A DNA stretch of 64,000 nucleotides from Halichoerus grypus (Eukaryota; Chordata; Mammalia; Carnivora; Phocidae): contig NC_135716.1 in assembly GCF_964656455.1 (NCBI RefSeq), positions 110,268,389-110,332,388 of the forward strand. Reading direction: 5' to 3'. This document shows positions 48,284-60,890 of this stretch, piece after piece (the first letter of the stretch is position 1; each line of letters opens with the position of its first letter). Under the pieces are notes generated by a model. The model saw nothing but the letters and a program-made list of their open reading frames with translations, was not told the DNA's origin and did no database searches. The position numbers were made by a program, and so were the translations under genes.

Positions 48284-51200
48284 AATCAGAACATAATCAT
48301 TTTAAACCAAACCATTTGGGGGGGCACCTGTGTGGGGGAGGGGGGCATAAGCACTCATTTGTGGTGGGCTGTGGTGGTTTTAGGAAGGCATCCAGGACTG
48401 GGAAGAGTCAGGTATGGGGAAAATCCCACCCTGCCTGGGGGAGGGAAGCTCACTTTGGCTGTCTGTCTCTACTACACCTGAGCTCTCCATTGGCAATGTC
48501 TGTGTCTTTTTTGTCATTTTCCCCAGCTCCCGACACACAAGAAACACTCAACAATTACTTATCAAACTGAACACTATAAAAACCCAGCAAAGAAAAGTAT
48601 ATGGAAAAGAAGTAGGTCCAGGAAAATGATACCTCCAAAAGCTAAAGACAACAGCAAAGGGCAGGTAGAGCAACAGGGATGCTATGCTTTAAAAAAATAC
48701 CAATCACAAAACATAAGCAGGAAAAAAAATCAAGGAAGAGGAGGCATGTCCACACTTCGTTTGGGTTTGAGGAGAATTCATGTTGGAAGTGTGGCTCAAA
48801 TCTCCTGAGAATGTGTTACTCTATTGAAAGGTCTCCCAGTCTGGTTGAATAAGGGAGATTTACAAAGAAGAGGAAGAGAAAATGGAGAGTCAATTCAGAA
48901 AACAAGACCAGTCTGGAGATATTCCAGGAATATGACTTGTTGCCAGATCTTCTCAGGTTCCAATTCTCTGGGGAGCTCAAGATTTCGAAATAGTGGGAAT
49001 CAAAAGCAGAATCTCTTTCAGAGTAAAAAACTCATAGAAAGCTTCATTTGTATCTGCTATTATGACTCTCCTAAAGAGACAGTAAGGGGAAAGTGGGGCA
49101 GATGACAAGGTTTGGGCTTGAAAGAAAGATTCTCTGTGACACCCTGGGTACTTGCCCCAGGACCAATAAGGACAGAGTTCTGTACCAGCAGGCCTGCAAA
49201 GCTTATGGAGAAGGGAAGAAGGTGTTCCCTAGACATATGATAGTGTCACATTGGTGGGACAGCTGTTTCAGGCACCAGAAAGAGACCACTGGGCCCAAGC
49301 TATGTGGGACTTGGTTTCCTCAATGTGGTAATTCAGTGCCTCAGCAGATCCTGAGATTAATAGTTTGTGACTCCTGATGTTCATAGGGCAATATTACTGT
49401 GACATTTTGTCCAAGGTTGTTGTCAAGTTGGGGAAAGCTTAAGTACTAGAAGTTTCAGATTCATAGAACCACAGGTTTGTGGAACTGCAAAATACCTCAG
49501 CGCTCAAAAACTAAGCCCTTATCTAATTGTTGTGTTTTGTACTGTTTTATTGGAAAAGGAAACCAAGTCCCAAAAAGATTAAATTACTTGGCTGGCCTTT
49601 CAGCCTTTCCCTCAGTCTCCACTCTGGTCCTTCTCCAGTTAGTTCACTCGCATGTCCAATGAGACATGCCCATCAGACCCATAACTCTGGAATTCCCTTC
49701 CCAAATGTTCTAAAGTCTGGTTGTAGGGCCTGTATGGGCCTCTTTCTGGGGTCATAGGTCCTTGACCATGTGGAACTCATGTCTATATGTGGCACATGAG
49801 GCCCCTTGGGAAAGCAGGAGAGGGAGGTGAGCCATGAGGCAGCTGGCTCTGTGCCAACATAGCCCAGTGGGACGCTCCATGGAAACCAAGAAGTTGGAAT
49901 TTGAATCTACATCATCGTGAAGGTCATTATTTAGTAGTTTGTTAACTTCATTGATATTCTTAAAGAATTGAGACATATATGGCATGAGGACTCCCAAAAG
50001 GTGCTCTCCTCAGAGCCTTTCCCAAATCTCACCATGACACACACTCAGCTTTCTGGGCAGGTGCCTGGTATTAAGGTTCAGATGTATATGTCTTGTAGGG
50101 CTTTGCCTAAACTAGTCATCCTCTTGATCTTGTACATTTGTAACTTGTGTAAGGTATTACAGCTTACTGTCACCAACCATGGTCTTGGGGTCATGGCGAG
50201 TTTCAGGAAGCACATTTCATCTATAAGCACAGATAGCACGTGGTCAGAGAGCATTCGAGGCACCCAGTTTAGCAGTGGCGCTATGTTTGTTTTCCACCAG
50301 AGCCTGGTAATCTCTTTGGTCTCAAATGATACTGACTGCTGCCAGAGAAGCAAAGGGGTAACAGAGAAAAGAGAAAGGGTAACCTGAGGGCAGAAGAACA
50401 GAAAAAATTCACCGTTCCATTTTCTGGGAAGTAAGCTGCCGAGAAGACACTGCCTCCATCTTCATAGTGTTAACGTTCTCACACAGGGGGCAGCACACTT
50501 TCTGCAAAGAGAGTCAACATTTCCCACTTCGCAGGTCATACAGTCTCCGGTGGAAACCCTCGGCTTGGCCGCCGTGGCCCAGAAGCCAGCCGTAGACGGT
50601 ACCTAACAGACTGGGTGAGGTTGGATTGGGCCCACGGAGTAAGCAGACTAGGATTAGAGGGACAGCAAAAGCAGCTCCGGATGCCATTTAGGGACCCCCA
50701 AACCACTTGTTGCCTTTCCCCTGTTATACAGTAGGGACTTTAACTCCAATTGAGCAAAGATAATGCTTAGGATGGAGAATGGGGATGATTTTCAAGCTCA
50801 GAAGCTATCATTTTAGATCTCCAGTCCTGATGGATGCTCCAAAATACAAGATGATCCTTATTGATAACAACCGACAGCAGCCAGCCTACAGGAAAGTGTC
50901 ACTGAATTTGGCTTTTTACCTGCTTCACATCCACTGTGTCTCTCATTCAATAAGATGTCGTACGGGCATAGCATCAGTTCCTGCCTAAAACAGTGTCTAA
51001 GGGCCCGGCTCCAAATATCCATGTTCGTTCCTTCAGCTGATGAAGAAACTCTATAGAAACAAAATAGCATGGTCAACAGATTGATTAATTTTTAAATTTG
51101 GGCTCTTGGGCAAAAATGTCAGAGAAGAACCAGGAAATCTGCATTTATTTTTAGTCCCCTCTTTGGAGAAAGTTTCCCTTTCTTGGGGTACCCAGTGCTA

Positions 51201-51600
51201 TTTATCACTATAAAGATATAAGCCTTGAGAACTACAGAATGTTAAGCAATTATAAGGCAACTTTATACTTCTTTAAAATTGTAATGATCATCACTACTGA
51301 GATTCTAACCTGATCTGTTTTCCCCCACTATAGGTATGACTTTTCTCCCCATCCTAAGGCTCAAAATCTCAGAGTCACCCTCCTCCTGCTCCTCCTTCAC
51401 ATTCTGCGTTTGGCCAGGTGCCAAGATGCAGCTTCCAGCGTCACTAGGTCGTTCCCAGCTGTCCCTCTTGTTTTGCTTTTATCACTGCCCTTTCTCCACT
51501 ACCTTTACTACTTTTTGCCTGGGTGATGTTCCAGCTTCTAACTGGGTTGGCCTGTCTTCTCTCCCACCCATTGATTCTGTACTTTGCTTCCTAAAATTGA
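48284..51600 (+). other. Intergenic, no gene seen
   Basis: Only short, uncorrelated open frames; none resembles a known protein. 50480-50640 ('caggtcatacagtctccggt') resembles an old DNA-transposon fragment that I cannot name with certainty. Confidence 0.5.
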
Positions 51601-51750
51601 GCTCTTGAATTCTGTTCAGTAACCATTACTGAGCAGCTATTTTGAAACAGGCACTGTGCTAATTACTGGGAGACAAGGACAAAACTCCAGCACCACTCTG
51701 GTTGGGAAGCTGTCCCAGAAACAGATCGGGTCAATGCAGTAGGGAGAGAG

Positions 51751-52116
51751 TGCAATAGACTGAATGTTTATGTCCCCTCAAACTTCATATGATGAAATCC
51801 CCTAACCCCTAATGTGATAGTATTTGGAGGTGGTGGGGCCTTTGGGAGGTGATTAGGTCATGAAGGTAGAACCCTTATGAGTGAGATTAGTGCCCTTATA
51901 AAAGAGACCCTAGAGAGCCCCCCTACCCCTCCTGCCATGTTACAGGGAAGCGACAGCAATCTGTGAACCAGGAAGTGGGTCTTCACCAGATACTGAATCT
52001 GCCAGCACCTTGATCTTGGACTTGTAGCCTCCAGAACTGTGAGAAATAAATTTCTGCTGTTGATAAGCTATCCAGTCTGTGGTATTCCATGGGAGCAGTC
52101 TGAATGGACTGAGATA
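51751..52116 (+). mobile_element. MaLR solo LTR (MST/MLT1-like ERVL relic)
   Basis: Starts TG. It contains 'ggtggggcctttgggaggtg', 'attaggtcatgaaggtagaa', 'gtgcccttataaaagaga', 'ttgatcttggacttgtagcc' and 'agaactgtgagaaataaatt', the order of MST-type LTRs, with the AATAAA of the LTR. No internal genes follow; only an old LTR remains. Confidence 0.85.
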
Positions 52117-52359
52117 GAGGGAAGAGGGAAAGGGAAGGAGAGAAAGAGAGAGAGAATATGAATGAATGCCTTAGAGGGGCCCAGAGAAAGCCCGTTCAAT
52201 CCTGACAGGCAGAAAGTGGAAGGAATGGGGAAGTCTTCCCAAAAGGATCATTCACCTACTCAAGTTTTCAGATTCTCATAACCCAGAATACGGTTCAAAA
52301 CACCTTGGCATTAATAGCCTTTCATTTGTCCCCAATTTACCCTTTCAGCTTTATTTCTT

Positions 52360-52556
52360 TTTTTTTTTTTTTAAGATTTTATTTATTTGACAGAGAGAGA
52401 GACAGCGAGAGAGGGAACAAAAGCAGGGGGAGTGGGAGAGGGAGAAGCAGGCTTCCCGCCAAACAGGGAGCCCGACGCGGGGCTCGATCCCAGGACCTTG
52501 AGATCATGACCTGAGCTGAAGGCAGATGCTTAACGACTGAGCCACCCAGATGCCCC
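52360..52556 (-). mobile_element. Can-SINE, antisense, with TSD
   Basis: Complete in minus orientation; 15-bp target-site duplication with one mismatch, tcagctttatttctt (52345-52359) and tcagttttatttctt (52557-52571). Confidence 0.94.
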
Positions 52557-52689
52557 TCAGTTTTATTTCTTGTCAGTCCCCATTATAATGTATAATCCAG
52601 CCAAACCAAATCCCTACAAGGTCTTCATTTTCCTATCTCCCTGTGTTTAATCATTCTCTTCCCTCCTAGTATCCAGATATAAGGAAATC

Positions 52690-52878
52690 CTATGATTCAA
52701 TAAGATAAGACAAACAGCCCAAAAGAAAAATGAACAAGGAATATGAATAGGCACTTCACAGAAGAGGAAACATGAAAAGAGGCTTAATCTCACTAGTAAT
52801 CAAAGAAATAGAAACCCAAATAACAGGATACTACTTCACACCTATCAGATTGGCAAAAATTAGAAAGTCAAATAATAC
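52690..52878 (+). mobile_element. Old L1 ORF2 fragment
   Basis: 'gacaaacagcccaaaagaaa', 'gcacttcacagaagagga', 'catgaaaagaggcttaatct' and 'actacttcacacctatcaga' follow the L1 ORF2 C-terminal region in sense. Confidence 0.8.
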
Positions 52879-53227
52879 TGCCTTAAGTCAGTTTGGGCTG
52901 CTGTAACAAAGTACCATAGACTAGGGAGCTTATGACCAACAGAAATGTACTTCTCACAGTTTCAGAGGCTGGAAGTCAAGGTGTCAACATGATCAGGCTC
53001 CGGTGAGAACCCCCTTCTGAGTTGCATTGTATCCTCACAGGCAGGAAGAGAGTGATCTAGCTTTCTAGCCTCCTCTTATAAGGGCACTCATCCCATTCAT
53101 AAGGGCTCCGCCGTCACAACTTAATTACCTCCCAAAGACCCCCACCTCCTGAAACCATCCCATTGGAGATTAGATTTCAGTATATGAATGTTAAGGGAAC
53201 ACAAACATTCAGTCCATAAAAAATAGC
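52879..53227 (-). mobile_element. MaLR solo LTR, opposite orientation
   Basis: Reverse complement of an MST/MLT1-like LTR: 'gtttgggctgctgtaacaaa', 'agtttcagaggctggaagtc', 'ataagggcactcatcccatt', 'aattacctcccaaagacccc'. It inserted at the end of the old L1 fragment. Confidence 0.85.
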
Positions 53228-53678
53228 AAATCCGGCAAGGTCATGGAGTTATGGGAACTCTCACTACTGGTGGGAGTGTGTGCTGGTGGTCCCCAAGGCC
53301 ACCCCTGTGTTCAGAGATTGGCTAGGAGGACTTACAGGATTCAACGTATAGCTGTAGTCATGGGTAAGATTTATTACAGCAATGTAGTTTCCATTCTCTT
53401 CTTCTGTAATGACAGTCATGGCATGGTGTGTCATTGCCCAGGTAATGACTGCATTCCTCAAGACTTGTAGTAATATGTGGTCTTGTCACTGAGGTCACTC
53501 TGACAGAATGAAGTGGAAGTGATCGTGTGCACCATTGGGACCGTAGGGGCGCTCCATGCTCTCTTCCCCAATCTGCTGCCTGGACTTGATTTTGTACTAA
53601 CCCAGCTTCAACCATGGAAACACACTCAAGGACTCGAGATGGTAGAGCTACAAGATAGAAGGACTCTGGGTTTAGAGA

Positions 53679-53679
53679 G

Positions 53680-53710
<31 letters not shown>
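53679..53710. repeat. (GT)n microsatellite
   Basis: About 16 GT units with one GC step. Confidence 0.93.
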
Positions 53711-55815
53711 AAGGGGACAAGGAAGGGTTGGGGGGGGGGGGCAGAGCTGCCCAGCAATGCAGGACACACTCCTCCCAGATATGAGGTGGCCCAAATTAGT
53801 TTGCGTCTTGGTTATAGCAGCCTAGCTTGGTTGACTTAAGTAATGTGATAAAAATACCATTTTTGACTCACTGAACAGCCCAAAATGAGCTCTTCTAGAC
53901 TCCAGCCAAGAAGCCAATGCTGTAACAGGCCCCCAGGCCCTGTGCATTGGCAGCAAGAGGCCCTGGATCAACTGCAAAGGAGTGTTTGCCTTACAGGGGA
54001 AGTAAACTGTGCTCTCCATCCCAAGTGGGGAAGCTCGGTCTCCCTCCAAAGAAACTCAAGCAGTTGCTTGAGTTTGCTCCCAACAGAGCAAGCCTGGAAA
54101 CCCCAGCTTAGAAGCACAGATGTCCTCAGGAGAACCCAGAACCCTTCCTGCAAGCCTGGAGTCGGCTGCCAGGAGCTCAGCAGCCAGCTCCACACTAACC
54201 ATTTGGAACTTTTTCTCTAGGGGACACAGGGAGCAAGATCATTGGACCCGAAAACCAGCTGGGCTGTGTCAGATGGACCAGGGAGAAGAGATTGTTTATC
54301 AAGCAGGATTGAAATTCCATAGGATTATCTTGTTCCAAACAAGGCTACAAACAGCCCCCAAGGCATGTGAGCCCCAAATCCAACCAGCTACTCACCAGAT
54401 AGCATCTAGGGATCAAGGATCAGTGGGTTACATAACACACGCACACCCCACATTTTTCTTTGACAACAGACCTTGGCTTTTATAACCACATTCTACTTGA
54501 ATTTGTGCAGGAGTGTTTTTATTTTTAATGACTACAAATAATGAATGTCTATTTTTGATGTTCTATTAAAAATAGGCCAGCTATCTGAAGGTGTTCAGGC
54601 AGAAGGAAACTAGGGTATCTGACCCTGGACCTTGCAGAAAGGAATGTGGAATTTGCCCAAAGATGCAGCCGTGAAGATATTTTCAATGATTCGCATTTTC
54701 AGCAATTTTCAGCCTGTCCCTAAGGAACAGCCTGGACTCTTCATTAGAGCCAGTAAAAAAGAGAAGATTAAAGGAACTTGCCCAAGGCCAGAGGGAGACT
54801 CAATGTCAGAGCCAGAATCAGGCTCAAGTCTTGACGGCCCCTATCCCGTCTTCAGCCCACGCTCACACCTTCTGCCCTTTTAATTAAAAAGAAGAGCAGA
54901 CAAACAGATGGTTATCAAGCAAAGGCCAAAACTGCATGTGGATGCTTGTCAGACCCTCTGCTCAAAAAACATAATATTTCTATAATTACCCGAAATTGCT
55001 GGACGGAAGGAAAGAAGGAAGGGGATATGTCTCGGTGCCTAAAACACTAATGAGAAGCAGAGCCTGGGATTGGACAGTAGACGGGGAAGAGACAGGATTG
55101 GAAACAGTGCTGTAACTGTGAGCAGAGAGACCAGGTGGCTGAGGCCATGCACAGAGCGGGGCAGGGAGCCTCAGGCCCAGGACAGAAGCTGGGGCACGCG
55201 GGGACAGTAGTGCCTCGGGACACTCCCCAACAGCACGGTTCCATGGCAAATCCGATGAGCAAACCTTGTTTCGTTCAACTCTGTGATGAGGTGAAAAGCC
55301 TGGCAGATACTGGCCAAGCTGGAAAGGAAGAGACAAAAAATTTAAGCAAGCTCAAGAGCATAAGTGGGGAGACGCTTGGAATAAACCCTCTGGAGCTGAC
55401 ATGCGCCGGGGCTCGGGGAACAGACCCCATCTACACGGGGAGGCTGCACGGGAGCTTCCTGTCAGGCTGCAGCTGAAAAGGGCAGGCGGAGGGGAAGCAG
55501 GTGGTGGGTGTTTAGGAACCCGCATCTCATCTCAGAGACACCTGCAAAAGGAAAAAGGCTTACCACTCTAAGAGTGTCCAGAAAGTTTCAAACATGCAAA
55601 CGCACAGGCCTACCATTCTGTGATCTGACTTCATGTGGGGCACAAGAGATAAAGATTTATGTGTAGCCAGAGCAGAAAGATGGATGGTGGTCTCTTTTAA
55701 AACCACACAAGCCGTGGTCAGTAGCAGAGTCCGAGAAGGGAGGCTGGAACCGGAAGGCTTGCTTCCTCTCCCTGCTCTCAGCTATGTGAGGTCACAAGAC
55801 AAATCGGCAGTGTGC
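53711..55815 (+). other. Intergenic, no gene seen
   Basis: Open frames of about 110-120 codons at 53.9-54.5 kb and 55.1-55.5 kb show no recognisable domain. 54700-54880 contains a MIR in antisense ('aaggaacttgcccaaggcca'). Confidence 0.5.
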
Positions 55816-55816
55816 A

Positions 55817-55925
55817 CCCCAGAAGAGGGCCCTCACCAGAACCCCACCCTGCTGGCACCCTCCTCTGAAACTTCCAGCCTCCAGAACCATGAGAAATACA
55901 TTTCTGTTGTTTATTTAAAAAGGGA
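55817..55925 (+). mobile_element. MaLR LTR 3' fragment
   Basis: 'gagggccctcaccagaaccc', 'cagcctccagaaccatgaga' and 'aatacatttctgttgtttat' are the end part of an MST-like LTR. Confidence 0.7.
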
Positions 55926-57084
55926 GGGTGGGAGCTTAAGAATGTTGTCAAGGGGTTTTTTGATGCCAGGCCCAGATGCCCATCCACCCATGGGTGCCAT
56001 GTTCCCATGAACCACACACAGGGCCCACACCTAGTCTTCAGTGGACTGCCCAAAACAAGCCCTCATTGTCAAACCTCATCACAAAAAGCCTGCCACGCTG
56101 TCCCCAGAGCTCCTGGAGGGTAGAGCTAGCCCCACCTTTTCCAAACTTCTCACAGCTCTTGGCCCAGTTTTTATCTGGTTCCTGACTTTTTTTTCTCCTT
56201 CGGGACTTGGTGACGTTACTTGTTCTTAGGAGTACCAACCCTTGGTATGCCTGCCAATGCTGACCCAGACCTCTGACTCCTTTCTCCTTGATAGCCTGGG
56301 GTAAGGGTTTCAGCCTCTGGGTTCCTGACTCCCACCTATAGCCTACCCCACCCCCACCCCAGTACCCTAGCAGTCCAAGCCCAGACCTGTGAGCGTGGTT
56401 TTGCATAGTTAGGACCACATAGTTAGGAGGTGATTGCACCACCATTTGTAATTTGTTGTATATATTATGCTAACAATCTCTACTAAAGTGCACATGGTTA
56501 ATCTTACGGCCTTAGTTTCTTCTGCATTAATCCCTTTGTTGTCCTTAAGAGAATTTAAATACCACTGCTACTATTTGAGTTCTGTAAGATGTACTCAACA
56601 CCGTAGACCCAAGTCTCTGGTGCCTCTAACTTGAAAACCTGATTCATTTGCAACTGTTTCTGAGCCTCCACTAAGGGCCAGGAAGTATAGTGGCAAACCA
56701 GGGGCAAGACCTGGCCTCCATCATCATGGAGCTCATAGTCCAATGCAGAGAAAAACAAGAACCCAAATGGTTATGAGTCAGTGTAAGCACCACTAAGAGG
56801 TAAGTAGAGGAGGCATGCCTAACCCCAAGGAGACATGACTGAGTACATTGTTAAAAGGAATAAAAGAATAACAAAGGAAAGGGAAGGGGGGGAATGGGAG
56901 AGAGCATGTTCGAAGCAGTGGGAGCAATATGGGGGTGAGAGACCCTAATTCTCAGCAATGCATCAATTTGGCTAGAAGCAGGGAATCTAGGTGGGCAGGT
57001 GCTTCCAGGGAGATGAGAACATAGAGACATTCTGGTGGGTCTTGTACTCCAGGCTAAGCAGTTTGGACTTTATCCTGTAATGTA

Positions 57085-57500
57085 CTGTGGTTCTTAAACT
57101 TTAATGTACGTAAGAATCTGTGGGGGAGGGGCGCCTGGGTGGCTCAGTCGGTTGGGCGTCTGCCTTCGGCTCAGGTCATGGTCCTGGGGTCGAGCCCCGT
57201 GTTGGGCTCCCTGCTTGATGGAAAGTCTGCTTCTCTCTCTCCCTCTGCTCCTTCCCCCATGCCCCCTCATGCTCTGTCTCACTCTCTCTCAAATAAATAA
57301 AGAAAATATTTTTTAAAAGAAAAAGAAAAAGTCTGTGGGAGAGTTTGTTTTAACTGTGGTTTAGCTGTGGTTCCTGAACACTGCACACAGAAATTCAGAT
57401 TCAGCAGGCCAGGGAGTGGACCCAGGAATCTGCATGATAATAATCACTCCCTGTGCTGGGGGAGTTTGTTGAAGAGGATGATTGGACAACACTTTTCTAA
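57085..57500 (+). mobile_element. MER5A-like hAT relic, split by a SINE
   Basis: Left part 'tactgtggttcttaaacttt', 'aatgtacgtaagaatctg'; right part 'aattcagattcagcaggcca', 'gggagtggacccaggaatct'. The order matches the MER5A non-autonomous DNA transposon. Confidence 0.72.
57128..57331 (+). mobile_element. Can-SINE inside the MER5A-like element
   Basis: Head 'gggcgcctgggtggctcagt', body 'tctgccttcggctcaggtca', tail 'tctcaaataaataaagaaaa'. Short flanking repeat tctgtggg at 57117-57124 and 57332-57339. Confidence 0.93.
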
Positions 57501-57639
57501 ATACAGCTGTAGGAGATGTAGAGCCATAGAGAGGTGGCGTGATCAGATCTGTTTCAGAAAAGTCACTCTGGCAGAAAGTACCCCATCCATGCTCACTCAG
57601 CAAAGCCCCCTAATCCTTTGATAATCCCCCAGTAACCTC

Positions 57640-59490
57640 CTGCTGCCCATGGGTTGTAGAGCTCTGAGTTGGCTCTGAAAGAAACAGACTCCTGACAAGA
57701 GAGGCCGCTGGGCCCGTCATGCCTGACTACTCCTGGACTGTTTTCCTTGTGACATTTGTAGCCTCAAGCCCAGGCAACGAGGAGTGCTGGCTGTGAAAAC
57801 AGGAAAACCTTGGGGCCCCAGGTCCACTGAGGGACTTCTGGGTTCTAGAGAATACAGGCTCTGCTGGGGGTTGGGGCCTGGAATAGATCCATGTCTAGTT
57901 TACTCGGGGCTCCAGGAGCTCTGGACAGGACAGAACCTGTGCTCATTTGGTTAACAAAGGCCTAGGGGGAAATTGGGTGCAGGCCAGGTCAGCTATTTAC
58001 CTGAAATACCAATTATATCATTCCAGAGAATGGAACCCACCGTGATTCATGTAGCCTCGTTTCCTGCAGCCAGTGGTGATGAACGCAATGATAAATAATT
58101 TGTGGTGGCTAAACAATGACATTCCAACCAAGAACCTGCCCACTCGCTCCTTGGAACTGCCTAATCAATGGAGCTCGATTTCTGCACAAATTGCCTTCTC
58201 ATTATCGGTGATTCGGAGCCTGGTAAGAAACCCAAGCCGACTGAAGCTGGCTGACAGCATGGAGGGCTAGGTAATGTTCCCATTACCTCGGTGCTCACTG
58301 CCCCCGCACAGCCCGGGATGAACCGTCCGAGCCCAGCACCAGTCCCATCTTCCTTGCCTCTCCCCCTGAGTTGCATAATGCTGTAGCCAGCAACACTTCC
58401 TTTCATATTCTACCATCTCAGAGGGCAAGAACCATAAGTCTCAGGCTTCTTTTTTCTGACTCCCTGCACCAAGAGCAGCCACTCAGAGGAGCAGGTCTGA
58501 AACAACCACGAGGCCTCTGTCTGGGCCCATGTTCAGCCCCTGAGCCAATGTCCTAACAGCTCAGCTCCGCAGCCACCCAGTCACCAGCCTCTAGACCAAG
58601 ACAACTGTTTCCTGAACACTCCCTAGATTTTTTTTTTTTTTTTTTGGCTTACGCTTAACTGGACTGCCCCATCACTAGTTGAATCCTGACTGGCATTTGC
58701 TGAGACTAACTAAGCCTCATTGATACTCTGGTGGAAAGCCATTGAGGATCTAGAGAAGAAAACGGAAAAATAATCACGTTCAGTGGCTTTAAACAGGCAG
58801 TAGGAGATGATTCTATTTAAAGCAGCTACAAGTTACCTAACTCAAATATTTTGGCTTTCTGTGTCAACTTGTCTGTCAGTTTCCAGGCCATAAACACTTA
58901 AACATCATTTGCATGTGATCTAATGACATTTGTGAGTGTGTAGTCAATACCTAAAAAATCTAAGAAACATCAACCTGCTATCATCAATCAAAGGTAAGTT
59001 TCACTACAGGTATCAAAAATATTTATCATTAACAATGAGTCTGCAGAGTCAAGCGTTTGTAATCGACTTTCAATACCATGATTAAAGCTTGAAGAGATAG
59101 CTATCAAAGATACTATTCTACTCTAAAGAACTAAAGGACTAATGTCATTACAGTTCATTAATGTGAGTAATTGAGTGGTTGGCCTTAGTGGGACCTGGTC
59201 AAGTACCCTGCGTCCTGGTACAGAGGCCAAGAGGTCAGGACAATCCAGTGATCATCGTTTCTCTGCTGTCTTGTGATGCCTGGGGACGGGGGTTTGTGAC
59301 TCACCCAAATGGTGGGCACTGTCACCACCCACTGTGATCTGGAATAAAGACACCTGAAACCTCAAGAGAACTTTAAGATTTAGGATTCAGGAATTCCTTT
59401 ATTTTAATTAAAATAAACCTTTAAGTAGTCTTCAGAATGCAGTCTTCCAATGCAGTCTTTTATAGCTATTTTGCCAAAAGTAAGGACATA
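57640..59490. other. Intergenic unique block, possible regulatory sequence
   Basis: No repeat recognised except poly-T at 58627-58645. 58020-58270 and 58800-59170 have a composition and word content like conserved non-coding DNA: an octamer ATTTGCAT (58907-58914), ATCAAAG (58987-58993), TAATCA and several ATTA cores. Conservation cannot be judged here. Confidence 0.35.
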
Positions 59491-59499
59491 TATGTCAGA

Positions 59500-59645
59500 T
59501 ACTTTCACATACACAAAATTCATTCCATGTCATTTAATTCTAGATATTATTATCCCAACTTTTATTAAGAGGACTGACCGGAGGCTGAGAGACTCAAGAT
59601 CATATAACTGGTAAGTCGCAGAGTTGGGATTCACCCAGATCCGTC
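59500..59645 (-). mobile_element. MIR fragment, antisense
   Basis: 'tattattatcccaactttta', 'gagactcaagatcatataac' and 'gcagagttgggattc' read as MIR in reverse complement. Confidence 0.78.
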
Positions 59646-60267
59646 TGCCCCAATTCCCATATTCTTTCTGCTACACTTTCTATCACACCATGCCTACGAT
59701 ACCTAGGGCTCCTCCTTTATCCAGAAGATGCAGTTGTTTCTCGATCTTATGGTCAAGAGTTTCCAGCTGGTGTAAACCAAAATTACAAAAAACCCTCTAC
59801 ATACCGGTTATATGTGTCCTACTGGTCTAGGATGTCCCTAGGGTACTTATACCAGGGCCATTAAGGGCAGAGCCAAAGGTCGGGGGGCCCCCCTGCCATA
59901 CCTCTAGCCTTCCCAAGCGCCCTCAGCTCAGGGACACTACTCAGAAGCACAGGACAAGCTTTCAGACACCCAATGACAAAAGTGAGTTTCAGGAGATCAG
60001 TATTTGCTTGTGCACACAAACAGCTGTGCTGCCCTTCATCTTCACAGCCATATACAAGGCTTTATGTGCCCCTGGCTGCTTCCTCTTAGAGACTGTGTTA
60101 TCAGACAGGTTGGGCTGAGTCCTTCCCATTTCAAATTGTCCTCTCCGCTCATAAACTCCAATTGCCCCAAACTGTAATAATTGTATGGCAAAGACTGTGA
60201 CCCCTTAACTGCCTCCCACCCCCACCCCATGGCAGACGGAGAAGGCTGAAGAGGCATAATAGGAATG
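59646..60267 (+). other. Intergenic, nothing seen
   Basis: No open frame of interest and no named repeat. Confidence 0.5.
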
Positions 60268-60450
60268 ACAGCAACACTAACATTTGTCAAGTTCCCATTA
60301 TGAGCCAGAAGCTTTCAAAATAATCCTGTGAAGTAGTTATTCTAACCCTGCTTTACCCAGACTCTGGAAGATTGAATTATCTACCAAGCTCATAGAGCTA
60401 ATGAGAGGCAGGGCTAAGATTTGAACATAAGTCTGTCTCTCTTAACACCC
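60268..60450 (-). mobile_element. MIR, antisense
   Basis: 'cattatgagccagaagcttt', 'ataatcctgtgaagtagtta' and 'ggcagggctaagatttgaac' are MIR in reverse complement. Confidence 0.85.
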
Positions 60451-60679
60451 ATAGGCTTAGAGGGATGTGTCCAGGGCTGTGTTTTGCTGCATGTGGGGGC
60501 AAGCTGAAGAATCTCTGTCGACCATGAGGACTGTGTTTCAGAGGGGGCCAGGACTGTCCTGCCCACAATGTCTGGCTCTACCCTGATGGGGTGGGCATGA
60601 GTTCTGAGCTGCTGTGAGACCCTAAGATCCTTGATGCCTCCTGGCTAACCTCATCAATGAGGGTAACTTATTCTATTTC

Positions 60680-60876
60680 TTTTTTCTTTTTTTTAAGAGG
60701 GAGAGAGAGCAAGAGCGAGAATAGAGGGAGGGGTAGAGGGAGAGAGAGAATATTAAGCAGGCTCCACATCCAGTGTGGAGCCCAACACAGGGCTCAGTCT
60801 CATGACCCTGAGATCATGACCTGAGCTGAAATCAAGAGTCGAACGCTTAACCGACTGAGCCACCCAGGCGCCCCTA
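60680..60876 (-). mobile_element. Can-SINE, antisense, with TSD
   Basis: Complete in minus orientation ('gtcgaacgcttaaccgactg', 'agccacccaggcgcccc'). 12-bp target-site duplication ttattctatttc at 60668-60679 and 60879-60890. Confidence 0.94.
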
Positions 60877-60890
60877 TGTTATTCTATTTC

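Larger units (their letters stand above)
56640..57610 (+). mobile_element. Ancient L2-type repeat, split by MER5A-like element
   Basis: 'agggccaggaagtatagtgg' and 'catggagctcatagtccaat', then 'gcagtttggactttatcctg' on the left of the insert, and 'gtggcgtgatcagatctgtt', 'agtcactctggcagaaa' on the right. Confidence 0.55.

Noticed and set aside
53885..55476. Frames of about 110-120 codons as new genes
   Set aside because: No start context, domain, splice structure or codon bias; overlapping frames on both strands of equal length.
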